This document shows, in pieces, positions 1 to 5,663 of a stretch of DNA of 15,820 nt; positions within the stretch are counted from its first letter, which is position 1, and every line of letters starts with the position of its first letter. This stretch comes from Rubrobacter sp. (GTDB lineage Bacteria; Actinomycetota; Rubrobacteria; Rubrobacterales; Rubrobacteraceae). The notes below the pieces were generated by a model. The model was not told the DNA's origin, made no database searches, and was given only the letters and a program-made list of their open reading frames with translations. Location: NCBI GenBank assembly GCA_016781775.1, contig JADDPR010000179.1:1-15820 (forward strand), in the 5' to 3' direction. Both the position numbers and the translations under genes were made by a program.

Positions 1-10
1 GGAACGAACC

Positions 11-769
11 TTGTACGGTGAGAACGCGCCGCCGTCCTGGGCCCGGCTGCCTGGTGCCAGGTGCCGTGCCGTCGAGCACCTGACGAAGCTCGAGGGCTTG
101 CAGGAGTTCGAGCTGCTCTCGGGCCTCGAGGAGGGCTTCTTCCAGTCGCTCGCGATCTCCGCCGAGGTCCTCGAGATAGGCGCGGGGACCGCGATCTACC
201 GCGAGGGCCAGCCGTCCGGCGCGGTCTACTTTATGCGCGAGGGCCGGGTGAAGCTCCACCGCACGAGCGGCGGCCCGAAGTCGCGCGACCAGATTCTCGG
301 CGTCGTCGGCGACGGCTCCGTCCTCGGCCTCGCTTCAGCCCTGGAAGGCAAGCCCCAAAGCCACGGCGCTTCGGCCCTCACCGACTGCGTCCTCTACGCG
401 GTCTTCCGCGACGACCTCGTCAACCTCGTCCTCTCCTACCCCAAGGCCGCCCTCCGTCTCGCCCAGGCCCTCGCCGCCCGCAACCGCGAGCTCGAGGACC
501 TCGTCGGTGACCTCGTCTTCCACAGCGCCCCCCAACGCGTGGCGCGCATGCTCCTGAACCTCGCGACGGAGGAGGGGCGGGTCACCAAGCGGGGCGTCGT
601 CTTCGAGCCCTCCCTCTCCCGCCAGGAGATGGCCGAGGCGACCGGCATCTCGCGCGAGGCGCTCTCGCGCGCCCTGAGCCGTCTCGCCCAGGAGGGCATA
701 CTGAACCTCGACGGCAAGACGATCACCATCCTCAAGCCCGCCGAGCTCCGCGCGCACCTGACAACCTGA
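11..769 (+). CDS. Crp/Fnr-family transcriptional regulator
   Basis: This is a one-component DNA-binding regulator of the Crp/Fnr family, 252 aa from the TTG used here. Residues about 35-150 form the cyclic-nucleotide-type beta-barrel sensor domain (IYREGQPSGAVYFMREGRVKL is the typical core). A long dimerisation helix follows at about 150-175, and a C-terminal winged helix-turn-helix lies around residues 202-222 (LSRQEMAEATGISREALSRA). There is no N-terminal four-cysteine cluster, so it is not an oxygen-sensing Fe-S FNR; the ligand cannot be told. Only 10 bases precede the TTG and no clear ribosome site is visible, so the start is uncertain (a TTG at 98 or a start outside the window are alternatives). 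A Crp/Fnr-like site lies 35 bp downstream, before the ferredoxin gene, a plausible target. Family call is firm; regulon is inference. Confidence 0.88.
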   Translation: MYGENAPPSWARLPGARCRAVEHLTKLEGLQEFELLSGLEEGFFQSLAISAEVLEIGAGTAIYREGQPSGAVYFMREGRVKLHRTSGGPKSRDQILGVVGDGSVLGLASALEGKPQSHGASALTDCVLYAVFRDDLVNLVLSYPKAALRLAQALAARNRELEDLVGDLVFHSAPQRVARMLLNLATEEGRVTKRGVVFEPSLSRQEMAEATGISREALSRALSRLAQEGILNLDGKTITILKPAELRAHLTT

Positions 770-803
770 GAACGCTTCCCAATAAGCCCCGTTTTGCGGG
801 TAA

Positions 804-819
804 TTTGATCTAGGTCACA
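804..819. promoter_or_regulatory. Crp/Fnr-like binding site
   Basis: TTTGATCTAGGTCACA matches the Crp-type pattern TGTGA-N6-TCACA with one mismatch, and its left half also reads as an FNR half-site (TTGAT). It sits between the Crp/Fnr regulator gene and the ferredoxin gene, about 90 bp upstream of the predicted ferredoxin transcription start. Match seen in sequence; binding by the neighbouring regulator is inferred. Confidence 0.5.
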
Positions 820-847
820 CGCGCTCATGATGCCGATCATGGGCGGT

Positions 848-863
848 GATGACGGGTGTCATC
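848..863. promoter_or_regulatory. Perfect dyad, possible operator
   Basis: GATGAC-GGGT-GTCATC is a perfect 6-4-6 inverted repeat. Its centre is about 49 bp upstream of the likely ferredoxin transcription start, a position suited to an activator. The family of protein that would bind it is not known. Confidence 0.4.
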
Positions 864-892
864 GGGGGGTGTCCGGTCCCCTGGGGCCTTGT

Positions 893-898
893 TATAAA
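893..898 (+). promoter_or_regulatory. -10 element of the ferredoxin gene
   Basis: TATAAA matches the -10 consensus at five of six positions. The expected -35 position (870-875, TGTCCG) is poor, which fits a promoter needing an activator. It predicts a start near 905 and a leader of about 33 nt carrying a strong ribosome site. Confidence 0.45.
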
Positions 899-937
899 GC
901 CCCTACAGAGAGCTTAGGTTCCGAGAGGAGGAACACA

Positions 938-1171
938 GTGACTTACGTTATCACCGAGCCGTGCGTCGGCACCAAAGACCAGTCCTGCGTCGAGGTTTGC
1001 CCGGTCGACTGCATCTACGACGCGGGGGATCATTACATGATCAACCCCGAGGAGTGCATCGACTGCGGCGCCTGCGAGCCGGAGTGCCCGGTCGAGGCGA
1101 TCTACCCCGAGGACGAGGTCCCCGAGGACCAGGAGAGCTACATCTCCAAGGCCGCCAGCCACTTCGAGTAA
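938..1171 (+). CDS. fdxA: 7Fe ferredoxin ([3Fe-4S][4Fe-4S]), FdxA type
   Basis: A small cytosolic electron carrier of 77 aa. Cysteines are at 9, 17, 21 and 25 and again at 40, 43, 46 and 50. The second motif is a full CxxCxxCxxxCP; the first lacks the cysteine expected at position 12 (CVGT). That is the pattern of ferredoxins with one [3Fe-4S] cluster (C9, C17, C50) and one [4Fe-4S] cluster (C21, C40, C43, C46). The acidic C-terminus is typical of the actinobacterial FdxA group. The GTG start at 938 is chosen because a strong ribosome site (AGAGGAGG, 924-931) sits 6 nt ahead and because homologues begin MTYVI; a longer reading frame back to 827 has no such support. It is monocistronic, ending in a strong hairpin. 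The redox partner is unknown. Confidence 0.93.
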   Translation: MTYVITEPCVGTKDQSCVEVCPVDCIYDAGDHYMINPEECIDCGACEPECPVEAIYPEDEVPEDQESYISKAASHFE

Positions 1172-1187
1172 GACCTGAACGAAAGAG

Positions 1188-1225
1188 CGAAAGGAGGAGG
1201 GGCCTTAGGGCCCCTCCTCCTTTCG
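1188..1225. terminator. Bidirectional hairpin terminator
   Basis: Arms 1188-1204 and 1209-1225 are perfectly complementary over 17 bp (core GGAGGAGGGGCC), with loop TTAG. The stem lies between the ferredoxin gene and the convergent SRPBCC gene. The A-rich left and T-rich right ends of the stem give a short U tract for transcripts from either side; no long T run follows. Confidence 0.8.
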
Positions 1226-1249
1226 TGCGGCGGGAAGCCCGAAGCGGAG

Positions 1250-1753
1250 CTAGGAGCCCGTGAGCGGTCCTACCAGCACTTTGCCACCGTCGCCGCAGAC
1301 CTTCTGCCCGAGACGGGCGAGACAGCGCTTGAGGTGGGCTCGGGCCGCGCTCCTTGCGGGCGACGAACGCATGATCTGCCGGAGAAACCTCTCCTCCGGG
1401 CGCAACCCCGTCCTGAACTCGGCGAGGACGCCGTCGCCCCGGTCCCACAGCACGCACTCGCCGTAGCCCGAGATCGGGCCCTCGTAGGTCCACCGCAGCA
1501 GCTCGCACGGCTCTGCTTCCTCGAGGACGCTCAACACCCTGCGCCGCGTCCCCAACAGGGAGACCTCCCACTCGGAGATCATCCCCGAAGCCCCCGCGCC
1601 CTTTAGAATCTCCACCCGCCTCACCCCCGGTGCCCAGTCCGGGAAGCCCCTGACGTCTAGTAGCGCCTCGTAGAGCGCATCCGCCGGCACTGGTGCGAAG
1701 AGGCTCGCCCCCAGGATCTGCGGGGCGTATTTGTTCTGGGTTGCAATGTTCAT
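1250..1753 (-). CDS. SRPBCC-fold (polyketide cyclase/dehydrase-like) protein
   Basis: This 167-aa protein looks like a START/Bet v1-like SRPBCC lipid or small-molecule binding domain. The opening LFAPVPADALYEALLDVRGFPDWAPGV is the usual N-terminal segment, and the pattern of beta strands (EWEVSLLGTRRRVLSVLEE, LRWTYEGPISGYGECVLW) continues it. The family is seen in CoQ10-binding, cyclase and stress proteins; the substrate here cannot be told. The ATG at 1753 is chosen because a -10 box ends 8 nt before it, giving a transcript that starts about at the ATG. A longer frame upstream would run through the divergent promoter. The gene is convergent with the ferredoxin gene and divergent from the Nudix gene; no functional link is evident. 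Confidence 0.78.
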   Translation of the reverse strand: MNIATQNKYAPQILGASLFAPVPADALYEALLDVRGFPDWAPGVRRVEILKGAGASGMISEWEVSLLGTRRRVLSVLEEAEPCELLRWTYEGPISGYGECVLWDRGDGVLAEFRTGLRPEERFLRQIMRSSPARSAARAHLKRCLARLGQKVCGDGGKVLVGPLTGS

Positions 1754-1761
1754 GTTGCGAG

Positions 1762-1767
1762 ATTGTA
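1762..1767 (-). promoter_or_regulatory. -10 box for a leaderless SRPBCC mRNA
   Basis: On the minus strand TACAAT (five of six to consensus) ends 8 nt before the ATG at 1753, so transcription would begin at or next to the start codon. No ribosome site fits in the gap. Confidence 0.5.
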
Positions 1768-1804
1768 CGACACGAGCGCGCGGCGTCCGTACCTCTCCGA
1801 CCCT

Positions 1805-1810
1805 TATACT
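1805..1810 (+). promoter_or_regulatory. -10 box for a leaderless Nudix mRNA
   Basis: TATACT (five of six to consensus) is followed by 7 nt and then a GTG at 1818 that is in frame with the Nudix gene. This gives the same geometry as the divergent gene on the other strand. The -35 region is weak. Confidence 0.5.
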
Positions 1811-1817
1811 CCCGGGC

Positions 1818-2378
1818 GTGGAAGGTTCCGATGGCATGAGTTGGAGGACGGTGGGGGCGGAGTACCTGTTCTCCAGCCCGTGGTGCTCGTTTCGGGTAGA
1901 CGAGGTCGAGCTGCCGGATGGGGTGCGGATCGGGTACGGGGTGCTGGAGAGCGGCGGGTTCGCGGCGGTGGTGCCGGTAACCGTAGATGGCCGCGTGGTG
2001 CTGGTGCGCCAGTGGCGCCAGCCCGTCGGTGGCTTCACTCTGGAGCTGCCGGGTGGGGGCGTGGAGGCGGGGGAGGACCCGCGCGAGGCCGTGCGCAGGG
2101 AGCTCAGGGAGGAGGCCGGCTACGAGGCTCTCGACCTCGTCCATGCATTCACGTTGCACACGAGCCCCGGGCGCTCGACGGAGGTGTGCCACCTCTTTTT
2201 GTGCCGAGCCGAGAAGCTGCCCTCGGGGCAGGAACTCGAGCCGACGGAGTTCGTCTCGGTTGTGGAGTTGTCGCTTTCGGAGGCGAGGGAGAAGGCCTTG
2301 CGCGGTGAGATCACGGCCGCAACCACGGTCCTCGGGCTGATGTTGGCGGACGGGAGCGGCGGCTCCGGCGCGCGCTGA
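1818..2378 (+). CDS. Nudix hydrolase, ADP-ribose pyrophosphatase-like
   Basis: A cytosolic Nudix enzyme that should hydrolyse a nucleoside diphosphate linked to another group, most likely ADP-ribose or a similar sugar nucleotide. It has a complete Nudix box, G-x5-E-x7-REL-x-EE-x-GY (within ELPGGGVEAGEDPREAVRREL and EEAGY). The N-terminal strand region (FSSPWCSFRVDEVELPDG) and VVLVRQWRQPVGGFTLELP are typical of the NudF/ADPRase branch. The start is ambiguous: GTG 1818 fits a leaderless transcript from the -10 box at 1805-1810 (186 aa); ATG 1836 has a weak ribosome site GGAAGG at 1820-1825 (180 aa) and matches the usual family start. A promoter and TPP riboswitch follow, so it is not part of the thiamine operon. 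Family sure, substrate inferred. Confidence 0.87.
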   Translation: MEGSDGMSWRTVGAEYLFSSPWCSFRVDEVELPDGVRIGYGVLESGGFAAVVPVTVDGRVVLVRQWRQPVGGFTLELPGGGVEAGEDPREAVRRELREEAGYEALDLVHAFTLHTSPGRSTEVCHLFLCRAEKLPSGQELEPTEFVSVVELSLSEAREKALRGEITAATTVLGLMLADGSGGSGAR

Positions 2379-2380
2379 GG

Positions 2381-2409
2381 TTGTGCTGAAGGGCACCCTA
2401 AGTTACATT
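2381..2409 (+). promoter_or_regulatory. Promoter of the thiamine salvage operon
   Basis: TTGTGC (2381-2386) and TACATT (2404-2409) are separated by 17 bp, giving a predicted transcript start near 2416, a few bases before the riboswitch. Both boxes are imperfect, but spacing and position are right. Confidence 0.5.
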
Positions 2410-2421
2410 GGTCGCGAGAGA

Positions 2422-2524
2422 GCGATCGGGGAGCCGAGAGGCTGAGAGGGCGGTCGGGCTCCTTGCGAGCCCCGGCGCCGACCCGTTTGACCTGATCCGG
2501 GTAATGCCGGCGGAGGGAAGCACG
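2422..2524 (+). ncRNA. TPP riboswitch 1 (THI element)
   Basis: The conserved parts are all present in order: GGGGAGCC with GAGA loop and GGCTGAGA (pyrimidine-binding side, 2428-2446), a variable stem with complementary GGGCTC/GAGCCC, GACCC (2480-2484), TGACCTGATC and GGGTAATGCCGGCGGAGGGAA (pyrophosphate-binding side, 2488-2519). It binds thiamine pyrophosphate and should lower expression of the tenA-tenA-thiZ-thiX genes downstream. The first tenA start is 165 nt away, so the switch must act through a long downstream platform. Confidence 0.95.
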
Positions 2525-2532
2525 CGATGTCG

Positions 2533-2688
2533 AGCCACGAAGCATCGTGGATCTGAGGAACTCGGCCTTTCTCCTTCCCCTTCCGGCGAACTCGGAGTCC
2601 GACGAGAAGGGATAGGGGCGATGCATCTTCACACTTTCGGGGCTGGCGACGAGCCCGACGGGCCGCGGCTTACCGGGGAGAATGCCGC
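2533..2688 (+). promoter_or_regulatory. Long expression platform of TPP riboswitch 1
   Basis: This stretch has no credible gene but much secondary structure. CCACGA-AGCA-TCGTGG (2535-2550) is a perfect hairpin. CTCCTTCCCCTTC (2571-2583) pairs with GAAGGGATAGGGG (2606-2618) at 11 of 13 positions, with a nested TCGG-AGT-CCGA hairpin in its loop. GGGCT/AGCCC (2640-2644/2652-2656) folds close to the ribosome site GGGGAG at 2675-2680. The pyrimidine tract 2571-2580 could alternatively pair with that GGGGAG. No T run follows any stem, so translational control is more likely than termination, by inference. Confidence 0.45.
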
Positions 2689-3324
2689 ATGAGGGCGGCG
2701 GATCTACTCCTGCGCCACCCGGAGGCCTGGCGGGGGGCCACGAGGCACCCCTTCCTGGATTCTCTGCGGGACGGCACCCTGCCCCAAGAGGCTTTCGAGG
2801 CGTGGCTCGGGCAAGACTACCTCTTTGTAGGCGACCTTCTGGCCTTCCAGGCCCGGCTGCTCGCCCGCGCCCCGCGACCGGCACAAGGTGTGCTCGCCGG
2901 GGGCCTCGTGGCGGTCGAGGACGAGCTCGGCTGGTTTGAGGCCCGGGCCCGGGAGCGCGGCCTGGGGCTCGCCGAGGCGCGCCACCCCACGACGGAGGCC
3001 TACCGCAGGCTTCTGGACGTGTTCGAGGAGGACCCGTACCCCGTCGCTATAACCGCGCTCTGGGCGCTGGAGCGGGCGTACCTCGAGGCCTGGGGGAGTG
3101 CCGCCCCGGGGCACCCGGACTACCGGCCCTTCGTCGAGCACTGGACGACGCCGGAGTTCGCCGGCTACGTGGCCGGGCTCGAGGAGGCCGCCGACGCCGC
3201 GCTGGGGGACGGCGGGGTGCCGGAGGAACGCGTCGAGGCCGCTTTCCTGGAGGTCGCTTCGGTCGAGAGGGACTTCTGGGAGATGGCCCTGTCCTACGCT
3301 CCGGCCCGGCGTCTGGGGAGCTGA
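2689..3324 (+). CDS. TenA-family protein, Glu type (TenA_E-like)
   Basis: A 211-aa all-helical TenA/PqqC-fold protein. It carries the QDYLF motif (Asp43, Tyr44) of the TenA active site, but where thiaminase II has its catalytic cysteine this protein has ALWALERAYLEAW, with Glu128 aligning to that position. That matches the TenA_E class, which in plants and some bacteria releases hydroxymethylpyrimidine from formyl- or amino-pyrimidine thiamine breakdown products. A glutamate near the C-terminus (VASVERDFWEMA) corresponds to the family's second catalytic acid. ATG 2689 is 8 nt after GGGGAG. It is the first gene under riboswitch 1 and is followed 2 nt later by a Cys-type paralogue. Family firm; exact substrate inferred. 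Confidence 0.88.
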   Translation: MRAADLLLRHPEAWRGATRHPFLDSLRDGTLPQEAFEAWLGQDYLFVGDLLAFQARLLARAPRPAQGVLAGGLVAVEDELGWFEARARERGLGLAEARHPTTEAYRRLLDVFEEDPYPVAITALWALERAYLEAWGSAAPGHPDYRPFVEHWTTPEFAGYVAGLEEAADAALGDGGVPEERVEAAFLEVASVERDFWEMALSYAPARRLGS

Positions 3325-3326
3325 GG

Positions 3327-3965
3327 GTGAGATTGTCGAAGGTGCTGTGGGAGGAGAATACCGAGCTTGCGCGGGCCTCACTCGCACATCGCTTCGTGCG
3401 TGGCCTCGGGGACGGCACCTTGCCGCCGGAAAGTTTTAGGGAGTACGTCGCGCAGGATGCGTTCTTTCTCGAGAGCTTCGCCCGGGCCTACGCGCTCGCG
3501 CTCGCCCACAGCCCAGACGGCGAGGGGATGCGCGAGTTTGCGGGGCTCGTGGCGGGGGTGCTGGAGGAGCTCCGGATGCACGAGGGCTACGCCGAAGGAT
3601 GGGGCGTGAAGCTCAGCGAGGTCGAGCCCGCGGTGGCGACGACGAACTACACGGACTTCCTGCTCTCGACCGCCTCCCTCAAGAGCATCGGCGAGACCTG
3701 CGCCGCCATGGCCCCGTGCATGAGGCTGTATGCGTTTCTGGGGCAGTCGCTCGCGGAGGAGGGGTACGATCCGGGGAACCCGTACGCCGAGTGGATCGAG
3801 ACGTACGCCGACGAGGGCTTCGAGGGGCTCGCGACGAAGCTCGAGCGTCTGGTGGACCGCTACGCCGCGGACACGCCCGCCGTGCGTGCCGCATACCGCC
3901 GCGCCATGGAGCTGGAGCTCGCCTTCTTCGAAGCAAACGCCAGGGCGACCGACGGGCAAGGCTGA
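3327..3965 (+). CDS. tenA: Aminopyrimidine aminohydrolase / thiaminase II (TenA, Cys type)
   Basis: This 212-aa TenA hydrolyses 4-amino-5-aminomethyl-2-methylpyrimidine to hydroxymethylpyrimidine (HMP), a salvage route for base-degraded thiamine. The substrate aspartate lies in AQDAFF (Asp44) and the catalytic cysteine in MAPCMRLYAFLG (Cys131), with the C-terminal glutamate in AMELELAFFEAN. It starts at GTG 3327, just after the TGA of the first tenA, with GGGGAG at 3315-3320. The two tenA proteins share the fold but differ at the catalytic residue, so they are likely complementary rather than redundant. It is followed 2 nt later by thiZ, the ATPase of the pyrimidine transporter, which links uptake to hydrolysis. 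Confidence 0.92.
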   Translation: MRLSKVLWEENTELARASLAHRFVRGLGDGTLPPESFREYVAQDAFFLESFARAYALALAHSPDGEGMREFAGLVAGVLEELRMHEGYAEGWGVKLSEVEPAVATTNYTDFLLSTASLKSIGETCAAMAPCMRLYAFLGQSLAEEGYDPGNPYAEWIETYADEGFEGLATKLERLVDRYAADTPAVRAAYRRAMELELAFFEANARATDGQG

Positions 3966-3967
3966 TC

Positions 3968-4750
3968 TTGGCCGACGCCCGCGTAAATCGTGGGACCGTC
4001 GGCGCGAAGCCGAAGCTCGCCGCCCGTGGGGTCGGGGTCGAGAAGGGCGGGGTGCGTATCCTGGACGGCGTGGACTTCGAAGTCTCGCAGGGGGAGTTCG
4101 TCGCCCTGATCGGGCCGTCCGGCGCGGGGAAGTCGACCCTCCTCGGCCTGCTGGCCGGCCTCGAAGCCCCCTCCGAAGGGTATGTCGAGAAGGACGGCGC
4201 TCCCCTCGACCGCCCTGGCCTTGTCTCGTACATGCCCCAGAGTGACCTCCTGCTCCCCTGGCGCAGCGTCGTTGCCAACGTCTCCCTGGGCCTGGAGGCC
4301 ACCGGGGTCCCGAAGAAGGTGGCGCGGGAGCGAGCGGCGGAGTCGCTGGAGAGGTTCGGGCTCGTCGGGTTTGGGGGGGCGCCGCCGTGGGCGCTCTCGG
4401 GGGGGATGCGCTCGCGCGTCGCGCTCCTCAGAACGGCGCTCCTCGGCCGGGATATGCTCCTCCTCGACGAGCCGTTCGGGGCGCTGGACGCCCTGACCCG
4501 CCGGGGCTTGCAGGAGTGGATTCTCGGGGTGCGCGACGAGCTCGCCGCGACCATCGTCCTCGTCACCCACGACGTCGACGAGGCGATCCTCCTGGCCGAC
4601 CGGGTCGTCGTCCTCTCGGAGCGGCCCGCCCACGTCGCGCTCGACCTCGCGGTAGGCCTCGAACGGCCTCAGACGATGGAGCAGGAGACGACCGAGGGTT
4701 TCGCGGCCCTGAAGGCCCGGCTGCTCGCGGCGCTCGGGGTGCTCGGGTGA
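3968..4750 (+). CDS. thiZ: Pyrimidine-precursor ABC transporter, ATP-binding protein ThiZ
   Basis: A 260-aa ABC ATPase of the nitrate/sulfonate/taurine-type importers. Walker A is GPSGAGKST (49-57), the Q-loop glutamine is Gln91 (YMPQSD), the signature is LSGGM (143-147), Walker B is MLLLDE (163-168) and the switch histidine is His201 (VTHD). With ThiX and ThiY it should import N-formyl aminopyrimidine, the substrate chain for TenA. TTG 3968 follows the tenA stop by 2 nt and is the only sensible start before the conserved domain; GGCAAGG at 3955-3961 is a modest ribosome site. Its stop overlaps the thiX start (GTGA). The substrate assignment comes from context; the class from sequence. Confidence 0.9.
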   Translation: MADARVNRGTVGAKPKLAARGVGVEKGGVRILDGVDFEVSQGEFVALIGPSGAGKSTLLGLLAGLEAPSEGYVEKDGAPLDRPGLVSYMPQSDLLLPWRSVVANVSLGLEATGVPKKVARERAAESLERFGLVGFGGAPPWALSGGMRSRVALLRTALLGRDMLLLDEPFGALDALTRRGLQEWILGVRDELAATIVLVTHDVDEAILLADRVVVLSERPAHVALDLAVGLERPQTMEQETTEGFAALKARLLAALGVLG

Positions 4751-5532
4751 AGCACCGCAAGGCGGAGCGCGGGGGGTGGAGGGGACGGCGCGTGCTGCCG
4801 CCGGTCCTGCTGGGCCTGATGGTCCTCGCGGGCTGGGAAGGGGCCGTGCGGCTCTTCGGCATCCCGTCCTTTCTGCTGCCCGGGCCGGTGGAGATCGCCG
4901 GGGCGTTCTGGGAGGCTCGGGCGCTGCTCGTGGAGCATTCGGTCCCCACGGCGTTCGAGGCGATCTCGGGGTTCTTCTGCGCGGCGGTGACAGGGGTGCT
5001 CTCGGGGCTGCTTATAAACCGCTCGGCTCTTGCGGAGCGGGCGCTGTATCCGTGGCTCGTCGCCTCGCAGGCGGTGCCGATCATCGCCCTGGCGCCCGTG
5101 CTCGTGACGTGGTTCGGCTACGGACCCGCGCCGAAGGTGATCGTGGTGACGCTGTTCTGCTTCTTTCCGATCACCGTCGCCACGGCGGACGGGCTCAGGT
5201 CTATAGACCCGGAGCTGGTGCGGCTTATGCGCTCCTTCGGGGCCACGCGCTGGCGTATCTTCTCGATGGTCGAGGTACCCGGGGCGCTGCCGTTTCTCTT
5301 TGGGGGCTTCCGGCTCGCCGTTACCTACTGCGTCATCGGGGCGGTGACGGGGGAGTGGGTTGGGTCCAGCGAGGGCCTTGGATTTCTGATGAACGCGGAC
5401 AAGTCGCAGTTCGAGATCGCGCGCCTCTTCGCCGAGATAGGCATCCTCTCCTTTATGGGCGTGGGCCTCTTTCTAATTGTCGCCCTCCTCCAGCGCCTCC
5501 TCGCCCCCTGGACCCTGAGGAGGAACGGCTGA
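4747..5532 (+). CDS. thiX: Pyrimidine-precursor ABC transporter, permease ThiX
   Basis: A 261-aa inner-membrane permease of the BPD_transp_1 class with about six hydrophobic helices, starting with VLPPVLLGLMVLAGWEGAV. The cytoplasmic coupling loop that docks on ThiZ is seen as MRSFGATRWRIFSMVEVPGA, followed by LPFLFGGFRLA. The GTG at 4747 overlaps the thiZ stop by 3 nt. Proteins of this subgroup (SsuC/TauC/ThiX) cannot be told apart by motif alone; the TPP riboswitches, TenA and ThiY around it decide the name. Unlike many thiYXZ operons, the binding-protein gene is placed after the permease and behind its own riboswitch. Confidence 0.89.
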   Translation: MKHRKAERGGWRGRRVLPPVLLGLMVLAGWEGAVRLFGIPSFLLPGPVEIAGAFWEARALLVEHSVPTAFEAISGFFCAAVTGVLSGLLINRSALAERALYPWLVASQAVPIIALAPVLVTWFGYGPAPKVIVVTLFCFFPITVATADGLRSIDPELVRLMRSFGATRWRIFSMVEVPGALPFLFGGFRLAVTYCVIGAVTGEWVGSSEGLGFLMNADKSQFEIARLFAEIGILSFMGVGLFLIVALLQRLLAPWTLRRNG

Positions 5533-5569
5533 TGCCTTTGTGGTAATGTGACCTTCAAACACAGCGGAG

Positions 5570-5655
5570 CTTCCCCGCAGGGGTGTGGGGTGGCTGAGAG
5601 TCGGCGAGAGCCGAGACGCTTCGAACCTGACGTGGGTAATCCCACCGGAAGGGAG
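5570..5655 (+). ncRNA. TPP riboswitch 2, divergent form
   Basis: Conserved parts are GGGGTGGCTGAGAG (5587-5600), a variable stem TCGGC-GAGA-GCCGA (5601-5614), GACGCTTCGAACCTGA (5615-5630), GTGG-GTAAT-CCCAC (5632-5645) and GGAAGGGAG (5647-5655). The usual GCC...GGC helix before CTGAGA is missing or reduced to about 2 bp, and GTGT (5583-5586) can pair with ACGC (5616-5619) as P2. The conserved 3' AGGGA is itself the ribosome site of thiY, whose ATG is 8 nt on, and CTTCC (5570-5574) can pair with GGAAG (5647-5651). Control of translation is therefore likely. Confidence 0.85.
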
Positions 5656-5663
5656 TGATCCAG

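Noticed and set aside
781..803. CCCG-TTTTG-CGGG hairpin after the Crp/Fnr gene as a terminator
   Set aside because: Only a 4-bp stem and no proper T run; too weak to call.
827..937. N-terminal extension of the ferredoxin
   Set aside because: It reads through the dyad and the -10 box, while the GTG at 938 has a strong ribosome site and the conserved N-terminus.
1041..2396. Very long minus-strand open frame of 451 codons
   Set aside because: Arg/Gly/Pro-rich composition of an antisense frame; it crosses the terminator, the divergent promoters and two well-supported genes in other frames.
2408..2692. Short open frame over TPP riboswitch 1
   Set aside because: It coincides with the conserved aptamer and platform; no protein features.
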